A DNA stretch of 64,000 nt from Nannocystis sp. (lineage in GTDB: Bacteria > Myxococcota_A > Polyangia > Nannocystales > Nannocystaceae): the NCBI RefSeq assembly GCF_016714285.1, contig NZ_JADJNN010000042.1:62001-126000 (forward strand). The letters run 5' to 3'. This document shows, one piece after another, positions 7,426 through 16,243 of this stretch (its first letter is position 1; the number at the start of each line of letters is the position of its first letter). The notes below the pieces were generated by a model. The model was not told where the DNA came from. It did no database searches and was given only the letters and a program-made list of their open reading frames with translations. The translations under genes were made by a program, and so were the position numbers.

Positions 7426-9525
7426 TCACGCCTCGCGGCCGAGGAAGCGCGCGAGGGCCCAGGTCGGGAACACCTGGCGATACAGTCGATAGTCGAGCAC
7501 CGCCGTATTGAAGAACACCCCGCAGGCGCGTTCGGCCGGCCAGGCGCCGTCGGGGCCCTGGCGGGCGAGCAGGAAGCTGATGCCGCGGTCGATCGCGCGG
7601 GTGCTGCGGGCGTCGGCCGGTCGGGTGGCGAGCAGGGCCAGCAGGGCCCACGCGGTCTGGGTGGCGACGCTTGGCTCGTCCGGCGGCAGCCCGACCTCGC
7701 GGTCCTCGATCACGCCCTCGAAGCTCTCGCCCCAGCCGCCGTCGGGGCGCTGGGCGGCGAGCAGCCATTGCAGGGCGCGGACGATCGCCGGGTGGTGTGG
7801 CGACAGGCCGGCGGCGAGCAGGGCGGGGATCGTGAAGAAGGTGCCGTAGGTGTAGTGGATGCCCCAGAAGCCGGCCCAGGCGCCGTTCTTGGCCTGGGCG
7901 GCGAGCAGGAATTCGACGCCGCGGCGGATGCCGTCGTCGACCTCGGGGCCGAGCGCGCCGCCGAGCTGGCTGCGGGCGTAGGCCAGGCCGCGCACGCAGC
8001 TCGCGGTGCACTCGGTGTACGAGTACTCGAGCATGCAGTTGCCGTAGATCTCGGCGGGGTTGAAGCTGCGGAGGATCAGCGAGCCGCGGCGGGGCTCGTA
8101 GGAGCCGAAGCCGCCGTCGGGGTTCTGGCGGCGGAGGATGAAGCGAACCGCGGCGAGCTGGCGGGCGAGCGGGAGACCTGGCCCTTCGGACAGGTCCTTG
8201 GCGCACGCGAGCAGCGCCTCGAGGGCCTCGGCGGTGCAGTCGCTGACGGGCCAGGGGTGGTGCTCGTCGGCGAAGCCCCAGCCGCCGTCGGCGGGCTCGC
8301 GGTAGTGGCGGGCGCCGTCCGGGATGTCGCCGCGGAGCTGCGCGCCGGCCAGCCAGGTCGCGGCGTCGCGGGCGATCGTCCGGGCGAGCGGCAGCGGCGG
8401 GCCCTCGGCCAGCGCCTGGAGCAGGAAGCTGGTGTCCCAGATGTCGCTGCGCGCCCCGCAGATGCGCATGCCCTCGGCCTCGTCCTCCCACACCCAGTAC
8501 TCGAGGCCGTGCAGGGCCCGCTCGAGCTCGGGGTGGCGGGGGTCGCTGTGGTGCAGGGCGAGGGTGAAGAGCAGGCCGTTGACGGGGCTCAGGCACACGT
8601 AGCGGGTGCTGTGGAACTCGAACAGGATGTGCTCGCGGCAGCGCTCGAGGGCGCGGCGGCGCAGCAGGCCCGGGGTCAGCTTCTCGAGCGTGCGCATGCC
8701 GGCGAAGGCGGCGCGCAGACCGGCGCCGGGGGCCTCGTGGAGGTCGGTGGCGGCGATCTCGTCGCGGTGGCGGGCGAAGGGCACGCGCGCGTAGCCCTCG
8801 GGGTAGAGCTCGCCCTGGATCTGCTCGAGGCGCGGCGAGGGCCGGGCCTGCAGGCGCACGCCGTAGACATACGAGAGGCCGAGGTAGATCAGCCGCATGT
8901 GGTTGTAGAGGCGGCGCGGATGGACCGGCGTGGCCTCGGGGAGCAGCCACATCTCGGGCAGGATCGGCTGTACGCCGGACCACGGGTACATGCCGAGCAT
9001 GGCCAGCCAGATCCGGCCCCAGGTCGGGATCGGGACCACGCCGCCGTGGCCACGGATCCAGCGCAGGGCCCCCTGCGCGAGCGGGTCGTCCGCGGGCGTA
9101 TCGAGCAGGCGCAGGGCCACGTAGGCGAGGGTGGTGTGGAACAGCCACGAGGCGCTGTCCGGGTGCATGCCCCAGCCGCCGTCTGGGCGCACCTGCAGCT
9201 CGAGGCTGCGGCGGATGTGGCGGCGGCGATCGGCGCTGATCGGGCGCTGCAGGACCTCGCAGGCGATCACGTACTGGCACACCAGCATCGGGTTCCACAC
9301 GACCTCACCCGCGAGGGCGCCGCGCGGCTGCTGGACCTGGCGCAGGTGGGCCAGGGCGGCCGCGTGGGCGGCGGCGGCCCGGGCTCGCAGCTCGCCGTCG
9401 GTCGCGCTTGTTTGGGACATGTCCGAAGGGGCAGCCGCTGCGGGCGTTTGGGACATGTCCGAAGGGGCAGCCTGGGCGGGCGTTTGGGACATGTCCGAGG
9501 GGGCAGCCGGGGCGGTGGCGGTCAT
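7426..9525 (-). CDS. Oxidosqualene cyclase-like terpene cyclase
   Basis: The 699-residue protein belongs to the squalene/oxidosqualene cyclase family, which turns linear squalene derivatives into polycyclic triterpenes at the membrane. The catalytic motif is VSDCTAE (about residues 423-429), the DCTAE form typical of oxidosqualene cyclases making lanosterol or cycloartenol. Hopene cyclases carry DxDDTA instead. Other family marks are HPRRLYNHMRLIY with the conserved catalytic-pocket His (about 208), several QW motifs (DGGWGM, DGGWGF, DGGFGS, DGGWGE), and a C terminus FPTWALARF like lanosterol synthases. The N-terminal ~40 residues are three copies of a 12-residue repeat (PSDMSQTPA type) and are not part of the family. 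No squalene epoxidase or sterol demethylase is nearby. The exact product cannot be read from sequence. Confidence 0.85.
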   Translation of the reverse strand: MTATAPAAPSDMSQTPAQAAPSDMSQTPAAAAPSDMSQTSATDGELRARAAAAHAAALAHLRQVQQPRGALAGEVVWNPMLVCQYVIACEVLQRPISADRRRHIRRSLELQVRPDGGWGMHPDSASWLFHTTLAYVALRLLDTPADDPLAQGALRWIRGHGGVVPIPTWGRIWLAMLGMYPWSGVQPILPEMWLLPEATPVHPRRLYNHMRLIYLGLSYVYGVRLQARPSPRLEQIQGELYPEGYARVPFARHRDEIAATDLHEAPGAGLRAAFAGMRTLEKLTPGLLRRRALERCREHILFEFHSTRYVCLSPVNGLLFTLALHHSDPRHPELERALHGLEYWVWEDEAEGMRICGARSDIWDTSFLLQALAEGPPLPLARTIARDAATWLAGAQLRGDIPDGARHYREPADGGWGFADEHHPWPVSDCTAEALEALLACAKDLSEGPGLPLARQLAAVRFILRRQNPDGGFGSYEPRRGSLILRSFNPAEIYGNCMLEYSYTECTASCVRGLAYARSQLGGALGPEVDDGIRRGVEFLLAAQAKNGAWAGFWGIHYTYGTFFTIPALLAAGLSPHHPAIVRALQWLLAAQRPDGGWGESFEGVIEDREVGLPPDEPSVATQTAWALLALLATRPADARSTRAIDRGISFLLARQGPDGAWPAERACGVFFNTAVLDYRLYRQVFPTWALARFLGREA
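9411..9508. repeat. Three 36-bp direct repeats carrying GGGACATGTCC inside the cyclase 5' end
   Basis: TTTGGGACATGTCCGA starts at 9411, 9447 and 9483, each followed by a G run and GCAGCC. The period is exactly 36 bases, so the cyclase frame is kept and the repeat is translated as a 12-residue unit containing SDMSQT. The core GGACATGTCC is a perfect palindrome and recurs elsewhere in the window. Confidence 0.9.
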
Positions 9526-9535
9526 GCGGGCTCGC

Positions 9536-10237
9536 TCAGGGCTTGGCGGGGCCCTGCTGGAAGACGAGGTAATACTGGTAGGGGAGGAAGGTCTCCTCGC
9601 GGACCTTCGTGAAGCCGGCCTGCTCCAGCTCGCTGATCACCGTCTCCGGGGGGGTGCGAAACTCGGGGGCGGGGGCAGTGTTGTCGGGGACCCGGGCGTC
9701 GTGCTTGAAGTTGATGACGACCAGCTGCCCGCCGGGCTTGAGCGCCGCGGCGATCTTGCGGAAGTAGGCCACGCGCGAGCGCAGGTACGGGTAGGTATTG
9801 GACACGAAGACGAGATCGATGCCGTGCTCGGGCAGCGCGGGGTCGTCGTAGAAGGCCAGGTGGGGCTCGATGTTCGGCGTGCCCCACGACTCGCGGTTGG
9901 ACTCGATGTAGCCGCGGAACTCGTCGTCGACGTCGACGGCGTAGACGATCCCGCCGGGGACCTCGCGGGCGAGGCGGCGCGAGAAGTAGCCCGAGCCGGC
10001 GCCGATGTCGGCGACGACGGCGTCCTTGCGGGTGATCCCGAGGCTGCGGACCACGCGGTCGGGCATCACCCAGGCGTCGCGCTTGGCGTCGTCCATGGCG
10101 GCGAGCGCCGTCTTGGGGTCGTCGTAGTCCATGTCGGCGACGAGCTCACCCTTGCGACACCCGGCGAGTGGTGTACAAGCCAGCACGACCAGACCGACGA
10201 GCGCGAGCGAGGGGAGGCGAGAGGGGGCGCGCTGCAT
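9536..10237 (-). CDS. Exported class I SAM-dependent methyltransferase-like lipoprotein
   Basis: The 233-residue product has a lipoprotein signal (MQRAPSRLPSL, hydrophobic core, lipobox LAGC) followed by a Rossmann methyltransferase domain. SAM-binding motif I is VVADIGAGSGYFS, motif II acidic residues are in YAVDVDD, and a later LKPGGQLVVI strand is typical of the fold. It starts at ATG 10237; a longer frame to 10444 adds Arg-rich residues with no signal. An exported methyltransferase is odd because SAM is cytoplasmic, but such signal-bearing proteins are a recognisable group in Gram-negative genomes. It ends 10 bases from the cyclase start on the same strand, so it may be transcribed with the cyclase. 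Confidence 0.75.
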   Translation of the reverse strand: MQRAPSRLPSLALVGLVVLACTPLAGCRKGELVADMDYDDPKTALAAMDDAKRDAWVMPDRVVRSLGITRKDAVVADIGAGSGYFSRRLAREVPGGIVYAVDVDDEFRGYIESNRESWGTPNIEPHLAFYDDPALPEHGIDLVFVSNTYPYLRSRVAYFRKIAAALKPGGQLVVINFKHDARVPDNTAPAPEFRTPPETVISELEQAGFTKVREETFLPYQYYLVFQQGPAKP

Positions 10238-10398
10238 GCCAGGAGGGTAGACCCGGGCGGCCGCGGCTGTCGACCACGAGGCCCGGAGCTCGCCCGCGGA
10301 TCGTGCGGCGCCCGGGGCAGCGACTGCGCGTGAGAAACGCGTTGCACGCGGCTCAGGCCGCATGCAGTCGCGGAGGGCTTCGGGTAGACTGCGCCGCC

Positions 10399-11262
10399 TT
10401 GAGCGAGCCTGTCGCAGTGAATGAGGCCGGGACCGCGGGCGCACGCGGGCCGGGGGCGGTGATCGGGCGCAGCGAACGCCACGCGCTCGGGCGCCGCTTG
10501 CTGGCCGAGGGCGGGGTGCTGTGGAGCGCGCTGCCGATCGAGTGGCCGACCGAGGGGGCGCGCGGCTCGGTCGCCGACCCGCCGGAATTGCCGGGCCTGT
10601 GGTGGCGGGTGTGGGCCAGCGTGGTCGCGCTGCTGCGACGACCGGGGCGCAGCTTCGCGTACGTGCAGGAGCCGGTGGCCCACGGGGCGGTGCTGCGGCT
10701 GCTGCTGGCGCTGCGCCTGCCGCTGTGGGGCGTGCTGCTGGCGGCGCTGACGGTGCAGGCGTGGCTGCCCGAGGGGGCGACGCGGCTGCGGCCGGTGCAC
10801 GCGCTGCTCGACCCGCGGATGTGCGAGGTGCTGTCGCTGTGGCTGCTGCTGATGGTGCCGATCGGGGTGCCGCTGCTGTACTTCGCGCTCGGCGTGGCGA
10901 CCCACGTGGCCCTGGCGCTGACCGGCGGGGCGCCGCGATCGATCGCGGCGAGCATGCGCGCAGCCGGCTACGCGCTGGCGCCGGCGCTGATCGGGATCGC
11001 GGCGATCGACCTGCCGCTGCACCTCGGCGTGCTGCCCGGCTTCGCGTACCTGATCCTGCTCGCGCTGGTCGGGCTGTCGTTCTTCCACCAGCTCGGCCAG
11101 GCGCTGACCGGCACGCACGCGATCTCGCCGGTGCGCGGCTACCTCGTCGCGGTCGTGCCGCTGGTGATGGTGCTGGCGGCGCAGTTCGGGCGGGCGCTGC
11201 TCGTGCTGCCGGACCTGCCGGGGTGGTCGCCGTCGGCGAGCCACCCGTACTTCATTCCCTGA
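10399..11262 (+). CDS. Yip1-like integral membrane protein
   Basis: The ~287-residue protein has a hydrophilic N-terminal ~90 residues and then about five hydrophobic segments (for example LLLALRLPLWGVLLAAL, LLLMVPIGVPLLYFALG and LVAVVPLVMVLAAQFG). The layout of loops and helices resembles Yip1/YIPF-type membrane domains, though the match is by pattern only. The start is uncertain: TTG at 10399 follows an otherwise intergenic stretch and GTG at 10417 is the next option; no ATG fits. It lies divergent to the methyltransferase-like gene. Function unknown. Confidence 0.6.
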   Translation: MSEPVAVNEAGTAGARGPGAVIGRSERHALGRRLLAEGGVLWSALPIEWPTEGARGSVADPPELPGLWWRVWASVVALLRRPGRSFAYVQEPVAHGAVLRLLLALRLPLWGVLLAALTVQAWLPEGATRLRPVHALLDPRMCEVLSLWLLLMVPIGVPLLYFALGVATHVALALTGGAPRSIAASMRAAGYALAPALIGIAAIDLPLHLGVLPGFAYLILLALVGLSFFHQLGQALTGTHAISPVRGYLVAVVPLVMVLAAQFGRALLVLPDLPGWSPSASHPYFIP

Positions 11263-11276
11263 GGGAGTGGACTGGC

Positions 11277-11999
11277 TTAGCCGGCCTTGGGGGGCTCGCT
11301 GGGGGCCGGGGCGGCGCCGGGGGCTCCGACGACCGCCTCGATCGCGGTGTTGAGGGCGGCGAGGTCGGCCGGGGCGACGGCCGAGTATTTCACCGAGTTG
11401 CGGCCGTCGGCGAACATCAGGGTGCGGCTCCTGGTGACGTTGTAGTAGTCGTCGAACTCCTTGTTGGCCGCGCCGGCCTCGCTGGCGGGGACGACGATCG
11501 GGAACTTGACGCCGAGCTCCGTGCGCAGCGCCTTGGCCTTTGCGATCAGGGCCTCGCGGTCGGCCGTCGGGGTGCTCGACTTGCCGTCCTTGATGTCGGT
11601 GAGGACGGCGAAGGCCTTGACCTTGTCCTCGCCGTACTTCTGCACGAGGGCGTCGAGGTTCTGCAGGTCGGTCTTGAAGGCGGGGTCGTCGATGGTGCCG
11701 ACGGCCATGATCTTGGGGCTGCCGCCGAACTTGCAGACCTGACAGTACTGGTCGCCGCTGTCGCAGTTGACGATGTCGAAGGGCTTGAACTTGCCGCCGA
11801 CGCCGAGGCCGCTGTCGGCGAGGACGCGATCGTCGACTGGTTTGGCGGCGGGCTCGGCGGGCTTGGCCGCGTCGGGCCTGATCGCCTCCGGTTTGCCGGC
11901 CACGGGCGCAGCGGCGGGGGCCGGCTCGGCCTTGTTGTCGCAGGCGCCGATCGCAAGGGCGAGGGCGAGGATCCCGAACAGTGGGTTGGACTTGGGCAT
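11277..11999 (-). CDS. Thioredoxin-fold lipoprotein
   Basis: This is a 240-residue lipoprotein: signal with lipobox AIGAC (Cys20), a Pro/Ala-rich linker to about residue 55, then a domain with a YCQVC motif (CxxC) near residue 87 followed by alternating strand/helix segments (KIMAVGTIDD, KVKAFAVLTD, VKFPIVVP). This pattern suggests a thioredoxin-like fold with a potential redox CxxC, acting in the periplasm. The C terminus is again Pro/Ala-rich. The product ends 14 bases from the convergent Yip1-like gene. Confidence 0.65.
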   Translation of the reverse strand: MPKSNPLFGILALALAIGACDNKAEPAPAAAPVAGKPEAIRPDAAKPAEPAAKPVDDRVLADSGLGVGGKFKPFDIVNCDSGDQYCQVCKFGGSPKIMAVGTIDDPAFKTDLQNLDALVQKYGEDKVKAFAVLTDIKDGKSSTPTADREALIAKAKALRTELGVKFPIVVPASEAGAANKEFDDYYNVTRSRTLMFADGRNSVKYSAVAPADLAALNTAIEAVVGAPGAAPAPSEPPKAG

Positions 12000-12085
12000 G
12001 GCCGGGCCAGTGTGGCCAAACTCGGGCGATCGCGCCAGGGTCGGGGCTGTCGTCGGCGCGCGGGGCTTGTTAGGATGCGCCGCCG

Positions 12086-13729
12086 ATGTCTGGCTCGCGC
12101 CGAAGCTTCCTCGTGGGTAGTGGCCTCGCCGGTGCGAGCCTCCTGTGGCCGCGCCGCGAGGTGTGGGCCGGTCCGCCGCCGAGTCGCGTGCCGGCGCCGA
12201 CGGTCGCTCCGGCCGCGGCCGACGCGAGCGCGCGCATGCTCGGTGAGAGCCGGCTGCTGCGCGACGAGGCGCTGGCCAGCGCCGCCGTGGCGGCCGCGCA
12301 GCAGGCGGGGGCGAGCCACGTCGACGTGCGCCTCGGCTTCCTGCGGCGCGAGCAGCTGAGCGTGCGCGACGATCACGTCAGCAACGTCGGGCTGCGCGAG
12401 GAGTACGGGCTGGGCGTGCGGGTGCTGGCCGACGGCGGCTGGGGCTTCGCGGCGACGGCCCGGCTCGACAGCAAGTCGGTGACGACGGCGGCGCGCGAGG
12501 CGGTGGCGATGGCGCGGCGCAGCGCGCTGCTGATGCCGGCGCCGGTGGTCCTGGCGGCGGCGTCGGTGGTGCGCGGCGGCTGGGTCTCGCCGCTGCAGAT
12601 CGACCCCTTCGCGGTGGCGATGGCCGACAAGGTCGAGCTGCTGCTGGCGGCCGCGCGGGCGGCGATGGCGGTCAAGGGCGTGGGCCACGTCGACGCCTCG
12701 CTGCTGTGCATCCGCGAGGAGAAGCTGCTGCTGACCGGCGACGGCTCGCGGGTGCATCAGATCTGTTTTCGCGTGATGCCGGGCTTGACGGCCACGGCGA
12801 TCGATCGCCGGCGCGGGCGCTTCGCCAGCCGTGACCACGAGGTCGCGCCGATGCTGGCGGGCTACGAGCACGTGACGGCCAGCGATCTGGTCGGCGGCGC
12901 GGCGCAGGTCGGCGAGGAGGCGCTGCGCAAGCTCCACGCGGCGCCGGTGGAGCCGGGTCGCAAGCAGGTGATCCTGGCGCCGAGCAACCTGTGGCTGACG
13001 ATCCACGAGAGCATCGGCCACTCGACCGAGCTCGACCGGGCGCTCGGCTGGGAGGCCAACTTCGCGGGCACCAGCTTCCTGACCCCGGACAAGCTCGGCA
13101 AGCTGAAGATCGGCAGCGATCGCGTGCAGATCGTCGCCGATCGGACCCAGCCGGGCGGGCTGGCGACGGTGGCCTGGGACGACGAGGCGGTCGCGGCCCA
13201 GCGCTGGCCGCTGGTGAAGGACGGCGTGTTCGTCGGCTGGCAGACCACGCGCGACCTGGCCGCGGCGGCCGGCGAGGAGCGCAGCCGCGGCTGCCTCTAC
13301 GCCGACAGCTACGCGAGCGTGCCGTTCCCGCGGATGCCCAACGTCAGCCTCCAGCCGGGCCCCGACGACTACACCACCGAGGATCTGATCAACGCGACCG
13401 ACGACGGCATCCTCATCAGCGGCCGCGGCTCGTGGTCGATCGATCAGCAGCGCTACAACTTCCAGTTCGGCGGGCAGTTCTTCTGGGAGATCAAGAAGGG
13501 TCGCCTGACCCGGCCGCTGCGCGACGTGGCCTACCAGGCCAACACGGTCGAGTTCTGGAACTCTTGCGACATGCTCGGCGGGGCCGGCAGCTACCGCCTC
13601 GGCGGCACGATCGGCGACGGCAAGGGCGAGCCGCAGCAGAGCAACGCGGTCAGCCACGGCTGCCCGCCGGCGCGCTTCACCGTCAACGTGCTCAATACCG
13701 GTGGTGGCGGTGGTGGGAGCGGCACATGA
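12086..13729 (+). CDS. tldD: TldD-family metalloprotease with Tat signal
   Basis: The 547-residue protein is a TldD/PmbA-family protease subunit. In characterised systems TldD supplies the zinc-site HExxxH and TldE a structural partner, acting on unfolded peptides and modified-peptide precursors. Here HESIGH sits at about residues 307-312. The N terminus SRRSFLVG followed by a hydrophobic stretch looks like a twin-arginine signal, so this copy is probably exported after folding, unlike the cytoplasmic E. coli enzyme. It ends with a Gly-rich GGGGGGSGT tail. The stop overlaps the tldE start (ATGA). Confidence 0.9.
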   Translation: MSGSRRSFLVGSGLAGASLLWPRREVWAGPPPSRVPAPTVAPAAADASARMLGESRLLRDEALASAAVAAAQQAGASHVDVRLGFLRREQLSVRDDHVSNVGLREEYGLGVRVLADGGWGFAATARLDSKSVTTAAREAVAMARRSALLMPAPVVLAAASVVRGGWVSPLQIDPFAVAMADKVELLLAAARAAMAVKGVGHVDASLLCIREEKLLLTGDGSRVHQICFRVMPGLTATAIDRRRGRFASRDHEVAPMLAGYEHVTASDLVGGAAQVGEEALRKLHAAPVEPGRKQVILAPSNLWLTIHESIGHSTELDRALGWEANFAGTSFLTPDKLGKLKIGSDRVQIVADRTQPGGLATVAWDDEAVAAQRWPLVKDGVFVGWQTTRDLAAAAGEERSRGCLYADSYASVPFPRMPNVSLQPGPDDYTTEDLINATDDGILISGRGSWSIDQQRYNFQFGGQFFWEIKKGRLTRPLRDVAYQANTVEFWNSCDMLGGAGSYRLGGTIGDGKGEPQQSNAVSHGCPPARFTVNVLNTGGGGGGSGT

Positions 13730-15051
13730 CTCTCGGTCGCAGCGAGGCCCAGGCCCTGATCAAGGCGGCGCTCAAGGCCGCCACGCTCAAGGATGTCAGC
13801 GTGCGGGTGAGCAGCAGCCGCAGCGCCAACCTCCGCTTCGCCGGCAACGCGCCGACCACGTCGGGGCAGGCCGAGCGGGTCGAGGTGAGCGTCACGGCGA
13901 CGCGCGAGAAGGCCAGCGCGACGGTGTCGGGCAGCGCCCAGGACGCGGCCGGGGTGGCCGCGCTGGTGGCCCGCGCCGAGGCGCTGGCGGCGATCGCCCC
14001 GCAGGACCCGGAGCACATGCCGCCGCTCGGGCCGCAGCGCTACCTCAAGGTCGCGGGCGAGGATCCGGGCACCGTCAAGCTCGGGCCCGACGCGCGCACG
14101 GACGCGGTCGCGCGGGTGCTCAAGGTGGCCCGCGACGGCAAGCTGGTGGCGGCCGGGCTCTTCGAACATGTCCATCGGAGCATGGCCCTTGGGACATCCG
14201 CGGGCCTGTTCGCGTACCACGGCGAGACCGAGGCGAGCCTGACGACGACGATGCGCACGCCCGACGGCAGCGGCAGCGGCTGGGGCGGGGCGATGTCTCA
14301 CCGGGCGGTCGACATCGACGCGGCCGCGGTGGCGCGGCGGGCCGCGGACAAGGCCGAGATGTCGCGCGGCGGCGGGCCGGCGCTGGCGCCCGGGGCCTAC
14401 ACGGTGGTGCTCGAGGCGCAGGCGGTGGCCGACCTGCTCGGCTTTTTGATCGGGTCGCTCGGGGCGCGGGCGGCCGACGAGGGGCGCAGCTTCTTCTCGC
14501 GGCCGGGCGGCAGCGCGATCGGCGAGGCGCTGTTCGGGCCGCAGATCCGGCTGCACTCCGACCCCGCGGATCCGCGGCACCCGTCGACGCCGATCGCGGG
14601 CGACGGGCTGCCGCTGGAGCAGACCGTGTGGGTCGATCAGGGCAAGCTGCTGGCGCAGAGCTGCTCGCGCTTCTGGGCCCAGAAGCAGGGCCGGGCGCCG
14701 CTGCCGGGCCCGCGCTCGCTGTTCATGGCCGGCGGCAACGCCAGCGTGGCGGAGCTGGTCCGCGGGGTCCAATCAGGCGTGTTGATCACCCGGCTCTGGT
14801 ACAACCGCATGCTCGATCCGCGACAGATCCTCGTCACCGGGCTCACGCGGGACGGCACATTCAGGATCGAGGGCGGTCGCCTGGTCGGGCCGGTCAAGAA
14901 CATGCGCTACAACGAGAGCCCGGCGGCGCTGCTCAAGCAGGTGCTGGCGCTCGGGGTGCCCGAGCGGGTGGTCGAGGGCGGGATGCTCTACGTGGTGCCG
15001 CCGCTGGTGGTCGACGGCTTCCGCTTCGCGTCGGTGTCGGACGCGGTGTGA
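13726..15051 (+). CDS. tldE: TldE/PmbA-family partner protein
   Basis: The 441-residue PmbA/TldE homologue overlaps tldD by 4 bases, so the two are an operon and presumably form the TldD/E heterodimer. Family features include GSGSGWGG, the late LARxx-like LPLEQTVWVDQGKL stretch and FRIEGGRLVGPVKNMRYNES near the C terminus. It has no signal peptide of its own; if TldD uses Tat, TldE could be carried along, which is inference. Around residues 149-162 the family sequence before SAGLFAYH is replaced by HVHRSMALGTS, encoded by a stretch with the dispersed ACATGTCC/GGGACAT motif (14167-14198). The gene 3' end is copied once downstream. Confidence 0.9.
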   Translation: MTLGRSEAQALIKAALKAATLKDVSVRVSSSRSANLRFAGNAPTTSGQAERVEVSVTATREKASATVSGSAQDAAGVAALVARAEALAAIAPQDPEHMPPLGPQRYLKVAGEDPGTVKLGPDARTDAVARVLKVARDGKLVAAGLFEHVHRSMALGTSAGLFAYHGETEASLTTTMRTPDGSGSGWGGAMSHRAVDIDAAAVARRAADKAEMSRGGGPALAPGAYTVVLEAQAVADLLGFLIGSLGARAADEGRSFFSRPGGSAIGEALFGPQIRLHSDPADPRHPSTPIAGDGLPLEQTVWVDQGKLLAQSCSRFWAQKQGRAPLPGPRSLFMAGGNASVAELVRGVQSGVLITRLWYNRMLDPRQILVTGLTRDGTFRIEGGRLVGPVKNMRYNESPAALLKQVLALGVPERVVEGGMLYVVPPLVVDGFRFASVSDAV

Positions 15052-15122
15052 CTGGAGCACTGGCGGCACGACGAGCGCGTGCCGCTGCTCACCTGCGGCG
15101 CCGGGTCGGACGCGGTGTGACT
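15037..15122. repeat. Duplicated tldE 3' end, 69-bp spacing
   Basis: TCGGACGCGGTGTGACT at 15037-15053 includes the tldE stop codon, and recurs exactly at 15106-15122 just before the end of the convergent PAP2 gene. The 52 bases between are not repeated. The spacing is nearly the same as in the argB 3'-end array (70 bp). Confidence 0.8.
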
Positions 15123-16192
15123 CAGAACTGGCCCTGCACGAGCAGCAGCGAGCCGGTGCGTGCGGGGGCGAGGCGGACGGCGACGTGGCGGAGCGCGCCG
15201 CGATCGCGACGGCGGTGCAGCGCCGGGATCGCCACACCGATCGCGCTGCCGACCACGGCGCCGGTGATGACGTCGGTCCAGAAGTGCTTGCCGGCGGCGA
15301 CGCGGGCGATCGCGGTGGTGCTGGCGAGGCTCATGCCGATCACCCACACGGGGGCGATCCAGCGCGAGCGCGGGTGGCGGGCCTGGAACAGCGAGGCGTA
15401 GGCGGCGGCCATGGCGAAGGTGGTCGAGGCGTGGCCGGAGAAGAAGGACAGGCGCGCGTCGTTGGCGGTCGGGTCGGCGACCTCGCTGTCCGGGTCGTAG
15501 CTGTAGGGTCGCGGGCGCCGGACCGCGAACTTGACGACGTTGGTGGCGGCGTAGTTGACGGCGAAGGTCTCGAGCAGGACGACGGCGTCGCTGGCCCAGC
15601 CGCGCATGTGTCGGCCGCGGGTGGCGGAGCCGTCGCGGCCGCGCTGGATCAGGGCGTCGCCGAGGTCGAGCGCGAAGGGCAGGCCGATCGCGGTGTAGAG
15701 GCCGATGTCCGAGTAGGTGCGGGCGGCGGCGTTGTGGTTGCCGAGGACGCCGCGGTCGAGGGCGTTGATGCGGGCCGGGTCGCAGCCGCCGCAGCCGGCC
15801 CACACCTGCTCCTTGCCGACCAGCTCCGTGGCGAGGCCGATCGCGCCGGTCAGGGCGATGATCGGGAGGTCGACCGCGAGGCGCGTGCGAAACGGGTGCA
15901 CGGGCGGGACGGAGGGTGCCGGCGTGGCGGCGTCGGGGACTGGGCTGGCCGATGGGACAGGTGGCGCGGGGCTGGCCGATGGGACAGGTGGCGCGGGGCT
16001 GGCTGTCGGGACAGGTGGCGCGGGGCTGGCTGAAGGGACAGGTGGCGCGGGGCTGGCTGAAGGGACAGGTGGTGCCGGGCTGGCTGAAGGGACAGGTGGT
16101 GCGGGGCTGGCTGAAGGGACAGGTGGCGCGGGGCTCTCCGCGGGCGCGGCGGCGAGCCACAGGCAGGCGAGGGCGAGGCGTACGGCGGGCAT
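15122..16192 (-). CDS. PAP2-family phosphatase, exported, with Pro-rich repeat
   Basis: The 356-residue membrane-associated acid phosphatase has all three PAP2 motifs: KFAVRRPRP, FFSGHAS and ARVAAGKHFWTDVI. Such enzymes remove phosphate from lipid-linked substrates (undecaprenyl pyrophosphate, phosphatidate) on the periplasmic side. A signal peptide (MPAVRLALACLWLAAAPA) is followed by seven copies of a nine-residue SASPAPPVP unit, then the catalytic region with several hydrophobic helices. The repeat unit is encoded by a 27-bp DNA repeat containing GGGACAGGTG, a variant of the dispersed motif. It ends directly at the duplicated tldE end. Confidence 0.85.
   Translation of the reverse strand: MPAVRLALACLWLAAAPAESPAPPVPSASPAPPVPSASPAPPVPSASPAPPVPSASPAPPVPTASPAPPVPSASPAPPVPSASPVPDAATPAPSVPPVHPFRTRLAVDLPIIALTGAIGLATELVGKEQVWAGCGGCDPARINALDRGVLGNHNAAARTYSDIGLYTAIGLPFALDLGDALIQRGRDGSATRGRHMRGWASDAVVLLETFAVNYAATNVVKFAVRRPRPYSYDPDSEVADPTANDARLSFFSGHASTTFAMAAAYASLFQARHPRSRWIAPVWVIGMSLASTTAIARVAAGKHFWTDVITGAVVGSAIGVAIPALHRRRDRGALRHVAVRLAPARTGSLLLVQGQF
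15943..16136. repeat. Seven 27-bp tandem repeats inside the PAP2 gene
   Basis: GGGACAGGTG begins at 15954, 15981, 16008, 16035, 16062, 16089 and 16116, an exact 27-base period with minor drift between the cores (GCTGGCCGAT or GCTGGCTGAA). The frame is preserved, giving a Pro-rich spacer between signal peptide and catalytic domain. Copy number is likely variable between strains. Confidence 0.95.
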
Positions 16193-16243
16193 GTGTGGCG
16201 CCAGACGGTCGGGTTCGGCGTGGCGCAGGCCGCGTGGCGCGGT

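Noticed and set aside
15943..16136. CRISPR-like array (27-bp period)
   Set aside because: Units are contiguous without unique spacers and are translated in frame in PAP2; no cas genes are present.
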